A DNA stretch of 39,418 nt from Candidatus Polarisedimenticolaceae bacterium (GCA_021647945.1 JAKITT010000022.1:1-39418), one strand, 5' to 3'; counted from the stretch's first letter, positions 14,362 to 23,140 are shown. The notes: a model not told the origin generated them from the sequence alone. Numbers and translations: made by a program.

Positions 14362-17229
14362 GTGCAGAATTTTATCCGTGGACAGCGTTGGATCAGCGAT
14401 ACTGAATCTGAACTGGGGCTTGGCACCATCGCCAAAGTTGAAGGGCGAAACATCTCCGTTATCTTCCCCGCCTCAGGCGAGCGACGCCTCTATGCCGCAC
14501 ACAATGCCCCACTCACCCGAGTAAAATTTGTCAAGGGTGACAAGATACCCAGCCAAGAGGAGTGGACACTCACCGTTGAGAGCGTACGTGAAGATGATGG
14601 CTTGATAAGCTACATCGGCACCAACGAGAACGGAGAACCGGCAGAACTCTCCGAGGCCGCATTGAGCAGCCTGATTCAATTTAGCCGACCACATGATCGC
14701 CTACTCACTGGCCAGACCGATAAAAATCGCTGGTTTGAGCTGCGCCATCAGACCCTTATCAACAAGAAAAAACTACAGCTATCGCCCGTGCGCGGATTGG
14801 TCGGCGCACGCATGGATCTGATCAAACATCAGCTCTACATCGCCCATGAGGTGACCAGCCGCCAAGCCCCTCGCGTACTGCTCGCCGATGAGGTGGGTCT
14901 TGGTAAAACCATTGAAGCGGCACTCATTCTGCATCAACAGTTGATCAGCGGCCGCGCTAAACGAGCGCTGATTTTAGTGCCCGAACCACTGCTGCACCAA
15001 TGGCTGGTTGAGCTATTACGACGTTTCAATCTCAAATTTAGCCTATTTGATGAAGAGCGCTGCCTAGCGATTATCGAATCGGGTCAAGCGGACAACCCCT
15101 TCATCTCTGAACAGCTGGTACTGACCAGCCTCGACCTCTTCAAGCAGAACCCCAAACGCCACACCGAAGCACTCAATGGTGACTGGGACATCATGATCGT
15201 CGATGAGGCGCACCATCTCAGTTGGCAGGAAGATAAACCCAGTATCGACTATCAAATAGTCGAACAGTTGGCGACCATCACCCCCAGTGTACTGCTGCTA
15301 ACCGCCACCCCAGAACAACTGGGAGAGGCGGGCCATTTCGCTCGACTACGCCTGCTCGACCCTGACCGTTTCCATGATCTTCAGCAGTTCCATGATGAAG
15401 AGAAGGTCTATCAAACCGTGGCCGACAGCATTGAGCAGCTACTTAATAAGGGCGATCTGACCCAAACCACCCCTGAATTTTTAGCCATGCTGGACAAGGA
15501 TGAGACGCTGCTGCTGGAGCAGATCAATAATCCCGCTATCGATAAAGAGACCCGAGAAACATCCTGCCAACAGCTGATAAAACAGCTGCTTGATCGTCAT
15601 GGAACAGGCCGCGTTCTATTCCGTAATACACGCGCACGCATCCAAGGCTTCCCCGCACGCCATCTGGTTAACCACCCACTACCGCTGCCCGAAGCTTATG
15701 CCGCCTTGGAGAGCAGCAGCCCAGCTGACCTGCTAATGCCTGAACACGCCTTCCAGGCGGAAAACCCAGAGATGGAGTGGTGGTCATTTGATCCACGGGT
15801 TGACTGGCTGATTGATAAAATACGTGAACTGCACGATGAGAAGATCCTACTCATCTGTGCCCACGCCGAAACCGCCCAAACACTCGGTGAAGCGCTGCGC
15901 CGCCGTGAGGCGATCCAAGCCGCCCTATTCCATGAAGGGCTCACCATCATTGAACGTGACCGCGCCGCCGCATGGTTTGCCGATATGGAGGATGGGGTCA
16001 ATCTACTCATCTGCTCTGAAATTGGCAGCGAAGGGCGCAACTTCCAGTTCTCTCATAATTTAGTGCTGTTTGATCTGCCGCTAAACCCCGATCTGCTTGA
16101 GCAGCGTATCGGCCGTCTCGACCGCATCGGCCAGAAGCATGAGATTCAGATCCACGTACCCAATATGGCGGGTGCCCAACAGACCTTAACCCGCTGGTAT
16201 CACGAAGGATTGAACGCCTTCGAGCAGACCTGCCCTGGCGGCCAGACCATCTTCAGCTGCCTGAAACCAGCACTGACTCAAGCGTTAGAGGAGAGTGATA
16301 AAGAGATTGAGGCGCAAAATGCCCTTATTCTCAGCACCCGAAAACTGCTAGATGAGACCAATGAAACCCTATCAAAAGGGCGTGATCACCTACTTGAGTT
16401 CAACTCCTGCCGGGAGCCACAGGCAAGCCTGCTACAAGCCGACATTCACACCATTGATGGTGACCGAGAGCTAGAGCAGTATATGACCCGCCTGTTTGCC
16501 GCTTATGGTGTCGAGCAGGAGCGCAATGATGATGTCAGCTTTATCATCCACCCTGGCGAACAGATGCTCAATGATAGCTTCCCGCATCTGCCCGCCGATG
16601 GGCTCACCCTCACCTACCATCGCGCCACTGCACTCAGTTTTGAAGATTGGCAGTTCCTCAGCTGGGAGCACCCGATGGTGAGTGACAGCATGTCAATGCT
16701 GTTGGATAGTGAGAAGGGTAATAGTGCTGCCGTACAGATCAAATCAAATGCACTACCGGCCGGCACCATGCTGCTTGAATGCCTCTTTCTACTGGAGTGC
16801 ATTGCACCACCCGAGTTGATGGCGGGACGTTTTCTGCCGACCACCATGATCCGTGTTCTACTGGATCAAAAAGGGGTTGATCGCAGTGCAGAGATGCCTC
16901 ATCTCGAAATCAACGATGGCTGCCGCCGTATTGAACAGGCGGTGATCGCCCAGATCGTGCGCCAATATAAGCAGGGCATCCGCGCCATGGTCAACCACTC
17001 CGAGAAGCTGGCCAACCGCGGCGTACCTGAGATGATCGAACAGTGCATGTCTACCATGATGGAGAGTTACACCGAAGAGATTCAGCGTCTGAGCGCACTG
17101 CAAAAGGTCAACCCCAATGTGCGCGTAGAGGAGATCGAGATGCTACAAGCCGAAGGGATGGCGCTGCATTCTCGACTAAAGAAATCTCAACTAAAGCTCG
17201 ATTCAGTACGTCTGATCATCAACGCATAA
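14362..17229 (+). CDS. rapA: RNA polymerase-associated ATPase RapA (HepA)
   Basis: The 955-residue protein is a close RapA match end to end. It has the N-terminal Tudor-like domains (GQRWISDTESELGLGTI), SWI2/SNF2 motif I (LLADEVGLGKTIEA, about 173-186), the DEAH box (IVDEAHHL, about 279), motif III (LLLTATPEQLG), and the helicase C half with CSEIGSEGRNFQF and QRIGRLDRIGQ. The C-terminal domain ends AVNPN-like (KVNPNVRVEEIE) and LDSVRLIINA. RapA binds RNA polymerase and recycles stalled posttermination complexes. The start is GTG 14362, matching the family N-terminus. It is a single gene; downstream begins a repeat array and foreign-looking cassette. Confidence 0.97.
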   Translation: MQNFIRGQRWISDTESELGLGTIAKVEGRNISVIFPASGERRLYAAHNAPLTRVKFVKGDKIPSQEEWTLTVESVREDDGLISYIGTNENGEPAELSEAALSSLIQFSRPHDRLLTGQTDKNRWFELRHQTLINKKKLQLSPVRGLVGARMDLIKHQLYIAHEVTSRQAPRVLLADEVGLGKTIEAALILHQQLISGRAKRALILVPEPLLHQWLVELLRRFNLKFSLFDEERCLAIIESGQADNPFISEQLVLTSLDLFKQNPKRHTEALNGDWDIMIVDEAHHLSWQEDKPSIDYQIVEQLATITPSVLLLTATPEQLGEAGHFARLRLLDPDRFHDLQQFHDEEKVYQTVADSIEQLLNKGDLTQTTPEFLAMLDKDETLLLEQINNPAIDKETRETSCQQLIKQLLDRHGTGRVLFRNTRARIQGFPARHLVNHPLPLPEAYAALESSSPADLLMPEHAFQAENPEMEWWSFDPRVDWLIDKIRELHDEKILLICAHAETAQTLGEALRRREAIQAALFHEGLTIIERDRAAAWFADMEDGVNLLICSEIGSEGRNFQFSHNLVLFDLPLNPDLLEQRIGRLDRIGQKHEIQIHVPNMAGAQQTLTRWYHEGLNAFEQTCPGGQTIFSCLKPALTQALEESDKEIEAQNALILSTRKLLDETNETLSKGRDHLLEFNSCREPQASLLQADIHTIDGDRELEQYMTRLFAAYGVEQERNDDVSFIIHPGEQMLNDSFPHLPADGLTLTYHRATALSFEDWQFLSWEHPMVSDSMSMLLDSEKGNSAAVQIKSNALPAGTMLLECLFLLECIAPPELMAGRFLPTTMIRVLLDQKGVDRSAEMPHLEINDGCRRIEQAVIAQIVRQYKQGIRAMVNHSEKLANRGVPEMIEQCMSTMMESYTEEIQRLSALQKVNPNVRVEEIEMLQAEGMALHSRLKKSQLKLDSVRLIINA

Positions 17230-17234
17230 CCCCA

Positions 17235-17344
17235 GTAGGGTTGCATTCATGCGACCATTGAACCACGGGAATGCACATGGCAGGGATTGTTCCATACAAT
17301 CCTCCTGCATTCCCTTCATCCATGAAGGTCAATGTGCACCTACA
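17235..17344 (+). repeat. REP/BIME-like composite unit 1 (110 bases)
   Basis: The unit begins GTAGGGTTGCATTCATGCGACC (a REP head GTAG plus hairpin), has an imperfect palindrome GGGAATGCA ... TGCATTCCC around a central stem GATTGT-TCCAT-ACAATC, and ends in the inverted REP GTGCACCTACA. It starts five bases after the rapA stop. Confidence 0.85.
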
Positions 17345-17347
17345 ACT

Positions 17348-17457
17348 GTAGGGTCGCATTCATGCGACCTTCAAACCAAGAGAAATGCCCATCACAGAGA
17401 TTGTTCCATACAATCTTTCTGCATTCCCCCCATCCATGCGATCAATCTGCACCTACA
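17348..17457 (+). repeat. REP/BIME-like composite unit 2 (110 bases)
   Basis: A second tandem copy, in the same orientation and of the same length as unit 1 and three bases after it. It has the same order: a GTAGGGTCGCATTCATGCGACC head, the central GATTGT-TCCAT-ACAATC stem and the CACCTACA end. Differences are scattered substitutions, so the copies are not brand new. Confidence 0.85.
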
Positions 17458-17548
17458 GCCAATGTAGCAACAACAGTTGTCGCCAACTTTCAACAGCGCC
17501 AGAATCACCCAGACGCTCAGTTCATCAAGAACAAGAAGAGGGAAACTC

Positions 17549-20458
17549 ATGAGCAAACCGACCATTTTCATAAGCTACAGCCACGACTCAGAAACACATA
17601 GACAACGTGTCCTCGCTTTTTCCAATGAGTTGGTAAAGTCGGGTATCGACTGCACCCTTGATCGATATGTGGAAACACCCGAAGAGGGGTGGCCCCAATG
17701 GATGGATCGGAGCATTGATGACGCCGACTATGTCCTGATGATCTGCACAGAGATCTACTATAAGCGGGTCAAAGGCACTGAAGAGGTCGGCAAAGGGTTA
17801 GGCGTCAAATGGGAAGGGAGCCTGATAAACAACAAGCTCTATCGTGATGGCACGATCAACAAGAAATTTATCCCACTGCTGTTTGATTCTCAGCACAAAC
17901 CCTTCATCCCCGATATTCTACAAAGCACAACCTTTTATACGGTCAACGCTAAAGAGGGCTTTGAGGATCTCTGCCGAAGATTAACCAACCAGCCCAAAGT
18001 GATTAAACCGGAAATCGGCACGCTAAAAGAGCTGCCTCCAGAGAGAGCTGCCGATTTTTTTACCTCAGAGAGCCCAACCAACTCCCCAGAAAAAATCTAT
18101 CTAACCAAACTCCCCGACACCGACGCCAAAATATTTGGTCGTAAAAAGGAGCTGGCCCTACTCGATGAGGCATGGCAAGACCCGCACAAAAAGATCATCA
18201 GCTTCATCGCCTGGGGCGGTGTCGGTAAAAGTGCGCTGATCAACGGCTGGCTCAACCAGATGGAGAAGGACAATTACCGAGGGGCCACACAAGTCTACGG
18301 CTGGTCTTTCTACTCCCAAGGGGCAAAAGAGGGGGCGCAGATCTCAGCCGATGAGTTTATCAATGACGCCCTCAGCTGGTTTGAATACGAGGGCAAACCA
18401 CTCAAATCCGCCTTCAACAAAGGGCGGGCACTGGCGCAACTGATCACCAAACAAAAAGTACTGCTGATTCTCGATGGCCTTGAACCACTGCAATACCCAC
18501 CGGGTGAGATGCACGGCTTTCTCAAAGATCAGGCACTCGAAGCACTGCTCAAAGGGTTGGCTCGAATGAACCGCGGCCTCTGCATCATCACCTCCCGCTG
18601 TTTGGTGGAGAATATCCAAAGCACCGAAGGGCATACCACCCTAACCCATCCACTGGAGCAGCTCAGTAAAAGTGCCGGACGACAGCTATTGAGGAGGCAC
18701 CAGATCAAAGGGCCAGATGAGGTGCTGGAGTTGGCATCCACCGAGTTTGATGGCCACGCCCTCGCCCTCAATCTGGTTGGCAGTTATCTGAAAACCGTGT
18801 TTTCGGGTGACATCCACAAACGAGCTGAGATCCCAAAACTGACCGCCGCCAAAAAAGATGGCGGCCATGCCCGGCGTGTTCTGGAATCCTACGAGAAATG
18901 GTTTGCTGAGAGCAACCGCGCCGAACTCAACATCCTGACCCTGCTCGGCCTCTTTGACCGGCCCGCCACAAAAGCAGCCATTGATGTACTGAAAAAATCA
19001 CCCCCCATCCCCGGTCTGACAGAACGACTGGCCAAACAATCAGAGAGTGAGTGGCAGCTGGCCCTCTCCAATCTGAGAGAGCTGCATCTGATAACAGGCA
19101 GCGAGGGTCAAACGGAAAACGTCGACTGCCACCCCCTGATTCGCGAGCACTTTGCCGACAAGCTGCAACAGACAAATGAAGAGGCCTGGAGAGCGGGGCA
19201 TGGACGTCTCTATGACTACTACAGAAACCTGCCGGAGAAAGAGTTGCCCGATACCCTAGAGGAGATGGAACCGCTGTTTGCCGCAGTGAAACATGGCTCT
19301 CTGGCTGGGCGGGTGCAGGAGGCTATGGATGATGTCTATTGGCAAAGGATTCAGAGAGGGCAGGAGGTCTATACCGTAAAAAAACTTGGCGCATTTGGTG
19401 CTGACCTGGCCTGTCTCTTCGCTTTTTTTGCATCGACCTGGGATAGACCAGCTGATGGTTTAAAGGATAATTTCAAACCAGCTGTTTTAAGCTGGGCAGG
19501 CGTTGCCCTGCGTGCTGTCGGCAGACTGTGTGAGGCGGTTCAGCCGATGAAGGCTGGATTGGAAGCGGCTATAAAAGATGAAAATTGGGTAGGTGCAGCA
19601 CAAGATGCTAACAACCTCAGCGAACTGCAACAGACGCTGGGTGATCTGAAGCAGGCTGCAGATCACGCAAAAGAGGCGGTGACCTTTGCAGACCGCAGTG
19701 AGGATGAATTTCAAATGATGGTGACACGCACCACACATGCAGATACCTGTCTGCAGCTTGGTTCGTTTGAAGAGGCCGAGAGACTCTTTATAGCGGCTGA
19801 AGAGAGACAGCTTAAAGGGCAGCCGGACATTCCCTATCTCTGCTCTCTGCTAGGTTCTCGCTACTGCGACCTGCTGATATCTAAAGGGTGCTATCCGCAA
19901 GTGGTGGAGCGGGCTGAAATAGCAATAAAAATTGCACAACAAAACAATTGGCTTCTTGATATCGCGCTCAACAACCTCTCCATCGGCAGGGCCTTAATGC
20001 TAAAGACAATTGAAAACAGTTCAGATAGCCCCCAACCTGCACAACGGGAAAAGCTCAGTCCAGCAGAGAAGTTTCTTGATTTGGCTGTGAATGGTTTACG
20101 TGAAGCTGGAGCACAAGATTTTATTCCAAAAGGATTATTTGCACGCGCCACTCTCTACCTGCACACACAGCAGTTCACCCAAGCCTGGAGCGATCTGGAT
20201 GAGACACGGGAGATTGCCGAATATGGCCAGATGCGACTCCATCTGACCGACTACCACCTGCAAGCGGCCCAGCTGATCAAAGCCCAATTAGCGGCTACGC
20301 CGGTTAACACCACCATTATCGACAATGGCTTGTCGTGTGAGTTGACCGAAGAAGAGATGCAAACCCAATTCAACACCCACCGGGCCGAAGCCGCCCGTCT
20401 GATAAACGAGACTAGCTACCACCGCCGGGATGAAGAGTTAGCCGACCTGTACGTTTGA
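17549..20458 (+). CDS. SEFIR-STAND ATPase-TPR protein, NLR-like sensor
   Basis: The 969-residue protein has three parts. Residues about 3-150 are a SEFIR domain (TIR-like): TIFISYSHDSETHRQRVLAF, then GIDCTLDRY and WPQWMDRSIDDADYVLMIC. Residues about 195-560 are a STAND P-loop ATPase: FGRKKELALLDEAW, Walker A WGGVGKSALINGW (about 220-232), Walker B VLLILDGLEPLQ (about 303-314), the sensor-like CIITSRCLVEN and GHALALNLVGSYL in the GLPL position. From about 640 to the end are TPR-like helical repeats, the likely ligand sensor. The start ATG 17549 has a GAGGGA Shine-Dalgarno. Such proteins act as immune or cell-death switches, and a phage-defence role is inferred. REP arrays flank it, and no separate effector gene is linked. 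Confidence 0.85.
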   Translation: MSKPTIFISYSHDSETHRQRVLAFSNELVKSGIDCTLDRYVETPEEGWPQWMDRSIDDADYVLMICTEIYYKRVKGTEEVGKGLGVKWEGSLINNKLYRDGTINKKFIPLLFDSQHKPFIPDILQSTTFYTVNAKEGFEDLCRRLTNQPKVIKPEIGTLKELPPERAADFFTSESPTNSPEKIYLTKLPDTDAKIFGRKKELALLDEAWQDPHKKIISFIAWGGVGKSALINGWLNQMEKDNYRGATQVYGWSFYSQGAKEGAQISADEFINDALSWFEYEGKPLKSAFNKGRALAQLITKQKVLLILDGLEPLQYPPGEMHGFLKDQALEALLKGLARMNRGLCIITSRCLVENIQSTEGHTTLTHPLEQLSKSAGRQLLRRHQIKGPDEVLELASTEFDGHALALNLVGSYLKTVFSGDIHKRAEIPKLTAAKKDGGHARRVLESYEKWFAESNRAELNILTLLGLFDRPATKAAIDVLKKSPPIPGLTERLAKQSESEWQLALSNLRELHLITGSEGQTENVDCHPLIREHFADKLQQTNEEAWRAGHGRLYDYYRNLPEKELPDTLEEMEPLFAAVKHGSLAGRVQEAMDDVYWQRIQRGQEVYTVKKLGAFGADLACLFAFFASTWDRPADGLKDNFKPAVLSWAGVALRAVGRLCEAVQPMKAGLEAAIKDENWVGAAQDANNLSELQQTLGDLKQAADHAKEAVTFADRSEDEFQMMVTRTTHADTCLQLGSFEEAERLFIAAEERQLKGQPDIPYLCSLLGSRYCDLLISKGCYPQVVERAEIAIKIAQQNNWLLDIALNNLSIGRALMLKTIENSSDSPQPAQREKLSPAEKFLDLAVNGLREAGAQDFIPKGLFARATLYLHTQQFTQAWSDLDETREIAEYGQMRLHLTDYHLQAAQLIKAQLAATPVNTTIIDNGLSCELTEEEMQTQFNTHRAEAARLINETSYHRRDEELADLYV

Positions 20459-20461
20459 AAC

Positions 20462-20667
20462 CGCGGGAATGCACATGAATGTGCACCTACAGTGTAGGGT
20501 TGCATTTATGCGACCATTTGAACCAAGGTGAAGGGTATGCAGATGACAGGGATTGTTCCATACAATCTTTCTGCATTCCCTTCATTCATGGCGGTCAATG
20601 TGCATCTGTAGAATCGTATTTATGCGATGGACAAACCACGGACGATGCACATGAATGTGCACCTACA
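20462..20667 (+). repeat. REP array between the SEFIR-STAND and RAYT genes
   Basis: Three pieces of the same family lie head to tail: a 3' half (20462-20492, with GCACATGAATGTGC hairpin and CACCTACA), a full unit (20494-20610, with GTAGGGTTGCATTTATGCGACC and the central GATTGT-TCCAT-ACAATC stem) and a short unit lacking the centre (20611-20667). The array begins three bases after the SEFIR-STAND stop and runs up to the RAYT ribosome binding site. Confidence 0.85.
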
Positions 20668-20690
20668 TCAATAATAACGAGGCAAAGGAT

Positions 20691-21140
20691 ATGCCCTACG
20701 ATGATCTTCGCAAAGGCCGCCACTCGGAAACGGGGCAGCTCTACACTATTACCACCGTTACTCACCAGCGGGAGCCACTTTTCCACGACTTCCACTGTGC
20801 TCGGGCTGTTATCACTGAGATGCGCCGACTACAGAGTGAGGGGTTGGTTGATAGCCTAGCCTGGGTGCTGATGCCGGATCATCTGCATTGGTTGTTTGCG
20901 CTTCAGCAGCAGGCGACGCTGGGCTCTGTGGTTCATCGTTTCAAAGGGCGAAGTAGTCATGCTATTAACCGGCAGTTCAAGCGAAGTGGGAGAGTCTGGC
21001 AGCGAGCCTATTTTGATCATGCGTTGAGGCGGGAGGAGGATGTGCAGGGGGTGGCACGGTATATTGTGGCTAATCCGTTACGGGCGGGTTTGGTGAGGAG
21101 GATTGGCAATTATCCCCATTGGGATGCGGTTTGGTTGTGA
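20691..21140 (+). CDS. REP-associated tyrosine transposase (RAYT, Y1 family)
   Basis: The ~149-residue protein is a domesticated IS200/IS605-like Y1 nuclease. It has the strand GQLYTITTVTHQREPLF, the metal-binding HxH motif in MPDHLHWLF, a SVVHRFKGRSSHAINR helix, VWQRAYFDHALR, and the probable catalytic Tyr in ARYIVANPLRAGLV. RAYTs are single-copy genes flanked by the REP sequences they bind and cut at a GTAG foot next to a hairpin, and are linked to REP spread. Here GTAG-headed hairpins stand on both sides (20462-20667 and 21153-21200), as expected. Start ATG 20691 follows GAGGCAAAGGAT; the frame extends upstream only into a repeat. Confidence 0.93.
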   Translation: MPYDDLRKGRHSETGQLYTITTVTHQREPLFHDFHCARAVITEMRRLQSEGLVDSLAWVLMPDHLHWLFALQQQATLGSVVHRFKGRSSHAINRQFKRSGRVWQRAYFDHALRREEDVQGVARYIVANPLRAGLVRRIGNYPHWDAVWL

Positions 21141-21152
21141 ATGGCCTCTTTT

Positions 21153-21200
21153 GATGCACATGAATGTGCACCTACAGTGTAGGGTTGCATTTATGCGACC
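21153..21200 (+). repeat. REP pair downstream of the RAYT gene
   Basis: GATGCACATGAATGTGCACC-TACA is followed at once by GTAGGGTTGCATTTATGCGACC, two REP hairpins pointing away from each other. It closes the RAYT cassette, 8 bases before the end of the converging dgt gene. Confidence 0.85.
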
Positions 21201-21208
21201 AATCCACA

Positions 21209-22570
21209 TTAGCCGCCCGGTAGTGAGATACCAGTGATCTGTTTGTAGAGCGACACCGCATAGGAGTCGGTCATGCCGGAGATGTAGTCGGTCAAGCGCA
21301 GCAGGCGGGTGTAAGAGTTGGGAAATGGTACGCGGTTGGGGCCGACAAACTGCTCAGGAATAAGGCGGATCATCATGCGGCTTTTGGCGGTGGCTTTATC
21401 GCCCTTCTCGGCGACATCATCCAACACCTGAATAAAACACTCCAGCAGCTCACCAATCACCTGAAAACCGGCGGCTTGGATCTCAACCACTTCGGGTACG
21501 GAGTAGATGCGCTCACGCGCCACCTGGATCAGCTGCTCTAGTTCAGCGCTCTTGGGCAACATATCGAGCAGTGGCTGATCAAACTCACCACTGAGTAGGC
21601 CCGCCTCATTATCAAGAAAAGAGCTGACGGTTTGGCCAATCACCTCATTGATCACCTTGGCGCGCAGGAACTCCACCTTCTCTTTGTTACTGCGCAGCGC
21701 ATCGAGACGGCTCTGTTGTGATGGGGGGAGCTGTAGCACGGCACTATAGAGACCAACCACATCATCAAAGGTGAGATAACCGAGGCGATATCCATCTTCA
21801 ATATCGATGACGCGATAGCTGATATCATCGGCCGCCTCGACCAGAAAGGCGAGTGGATGACGCGCCCAGATGGCGTGTATAGGATCACGTCGAATCAGAC
21901 CGGTCTCCTGCGCAACGGTTTTGAATAGCTCTCTATCTTCGGCTACAAAGCCCTGTTTTTTGGCACTGACACCGGGGAAGTTGCTGCCGCCTAGGTAGGA
22001 TTCACGCGGATATTTGGTGAAGGCGGCCAGGGTGGCGCAGGTAAGCTGTAGACCACCGTGGTTGTCGGGGTTCTGCAGGCGACTGAGGATACGAAAACCC
22101 TGTGCATTGCCTTCAAAATTGAGGAAGTCATCACGCTGGCTGCCCGATAAAATGGCGACTCGGCGCTTGCCGTAGTCCGCCTCACAGGCCCAGTGGCGGA
22201 AGGCATCTTCACCGGAGTGGCCAAACGGGGGGTTGCCGATATCGTGACCCAAGCAAGCAGCTGCGCAGATATCGCCAAAATCAGAGGCTTCATAATCGTC
22301 TAGTTTATGACGCGCAATCACCTGTTCACCCACCAGTGTGCCGAGTGAGCGACCGAGGCAGGAGGCCTCTAAGCTGTGGGTAAGGCGAGTTCTAACATAG
22401 TCGTTACTGGAGAGTGGAAAGACTTGGGTCTTATCCTGCATACGACGGAAGGCGGAGGCGAAGACGATGCGGTCAAAGTCACGTTGAAAATCGGTTCGCA
22501 GACTGCTATCAGCCTGCTGATCTGTACCGAGCCGTTTACGACAGAGAAGTCTCTCCCACTGCATACTCAT
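21209..22570 (-). CDS. dgt: dGTP triphosphohydrolase (dGTPase)
   Basis: The 453-residue protein is an HD-superfamily enzyme that cleaves dGTP to deoxyguanosine and triphosphate. The Dgt N-terminus is present (DSSLRTDFQRDFDRIVFASAFRR...QDKTQVFPL), then the metal-site His in VRTRLTHSLEASC and the HD pair in CLGHDIGNPPFGHSGE. Further conserved parts are AADDISYRVIDIEDGY and the C-terminal DYISGMTDSYAVSLYKQ. dGTPases balance dNTP pools, and some members limit phage growth by dNTP depletion. It starts three bases after the Uma2-family gene, so they share a transcript. Confidence 0.94.
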   Translation of the reverse strand: MSMQWERLLCRKRLGTDQQADSSLRTDFQRDFDRIVFASAFRRMQDKTQVFPLSSNDYVRTRLTHSLEASCLGRSLGTLVGEQVIARHKLDDYEASDFGDICAAACLGHDIGNPPFGHSGEDAFRHWACEADYGKRRVAILSGSQRDDFLNFEGNAQGFRILSRLQNPDNHGGLQLTCATLAAFTKYPRESYLGGSNFPGVSAKKQGFVAEDRELFKTVAQETGLIRRDPIHAIWARHPLAFLVEAADDISYRVIDIEDGYRLGYLTFDDVVGLYSAVLQLPPSQQSRLDALRSNKEKVEFLRAKVINEVIGQTVSSFLDNEAGLLSGEFDQPLLDMLPKSAELEQLIQVARERIYSVPEVVEIQAAGFQVIGELLECFIQVLDDVAEKGDKATAKSRMMIRLIPEQFVGPNRVPFPNSYTRLLRLTDYISGMTDSYAVSLYKQITGISLPGG

Positions 22571-22573
22571 CGG

Positions 22574-23140
22574 TTAAAAAAGTGCTGATAGATCAATCTC
22601 TACTCCGCTGATTTCTGGCAGTGCAACGGGCTGTTGCAGGTTGGCTTTTATTTTTTTCTGGTAGGTTCCATCCTGTGGCTGACTGTAGATCCATAACTCA
22701 TCAGCATTGAGGTCGATCAACCACACTTGTGGAATGTTGTGCCGCGCATAGAGCGGTAATTTTACATCACGGTCGTAGTTCAAACTGCTATTGGCCACTT
22801 CAATGATTAGCAACAGATCATCTGGAGTGGGATGGGCCTCAGCATAGAAATCCTGTCGGTACTTTAACAGAGCAACATCTGGTTCTGGTTCAGAGAGATC
22901 ATTTAACCGGACAGCATTTTGAATCGAAACAATCGCTCTGTTTGCTACAGCAGCAACCAAACATTGATTCAACCGATTAACCACCCCTGCATGTTTGCTT
23001 CCAATCGACACCATATCAACAATCACTCCATCGATTAATTCAACCCTATCCTCAGGTTTCAAAATGCCAGTCTCGGCCATGAGGTAGTAATCCTCAACCG
23101 TGTGCAGATGTTGATGTGGCAGTGCGACTGTTGTTGGCAT
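22574..23140 (-). CDS. Uma2/DUF820-family PD-(D/E)XK nuclease-fold protein
   Basis: The 188-residue protein shows the Uma2 pattern: the N-terminal TVEDYYLMAETGILKPEDRVELIDG, then SEPEPDVALLK and LLLIIEVANSSLNYDRDVK, which supply the Asp, Glu and Lys of a restriction-endonuclease-like site, and YARHNIPQVWLIDLN. The family is expanded in cyanobacteria and other genomes and its cellular role is unclear. Here it is the first gene of a unit with dgt. It lies next to the RAYT/SEFIR-STAND region, but whether it belongs to the same acquisition is not known. Confidence 0.88.
   Translation of the reverse strand: MPTTVALPHQHLHTVEDYYLMAETGILKPEDRVELIDGVIVDMVSIGSKHAGVVNRLNQCLVAAVANRAIVSIQNAVRLNDLSEPEPDVALLKYRQDFYAEAHPTPDDLLLIIEVANSSLNYDRDVKLPLYARHNIPQVWLIDLNADELWIYSQPQDGTYQKKIKANLQQPVALPEISGVEIDLSALF

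Noticed and set aside
17235-17457. Tandem repeats of 110 bases that might be a CRISPR array
   Set aside because: The units are long, palindromic in several places and adjoin with 3-base gaps, with no unique spacers. They are REP/BIME-like.
20479-20859. Plus-strand ORF across the REP array into the RAYT gene
   Set aside because: It consists of translated repeats and the wrong frame of the transposase.
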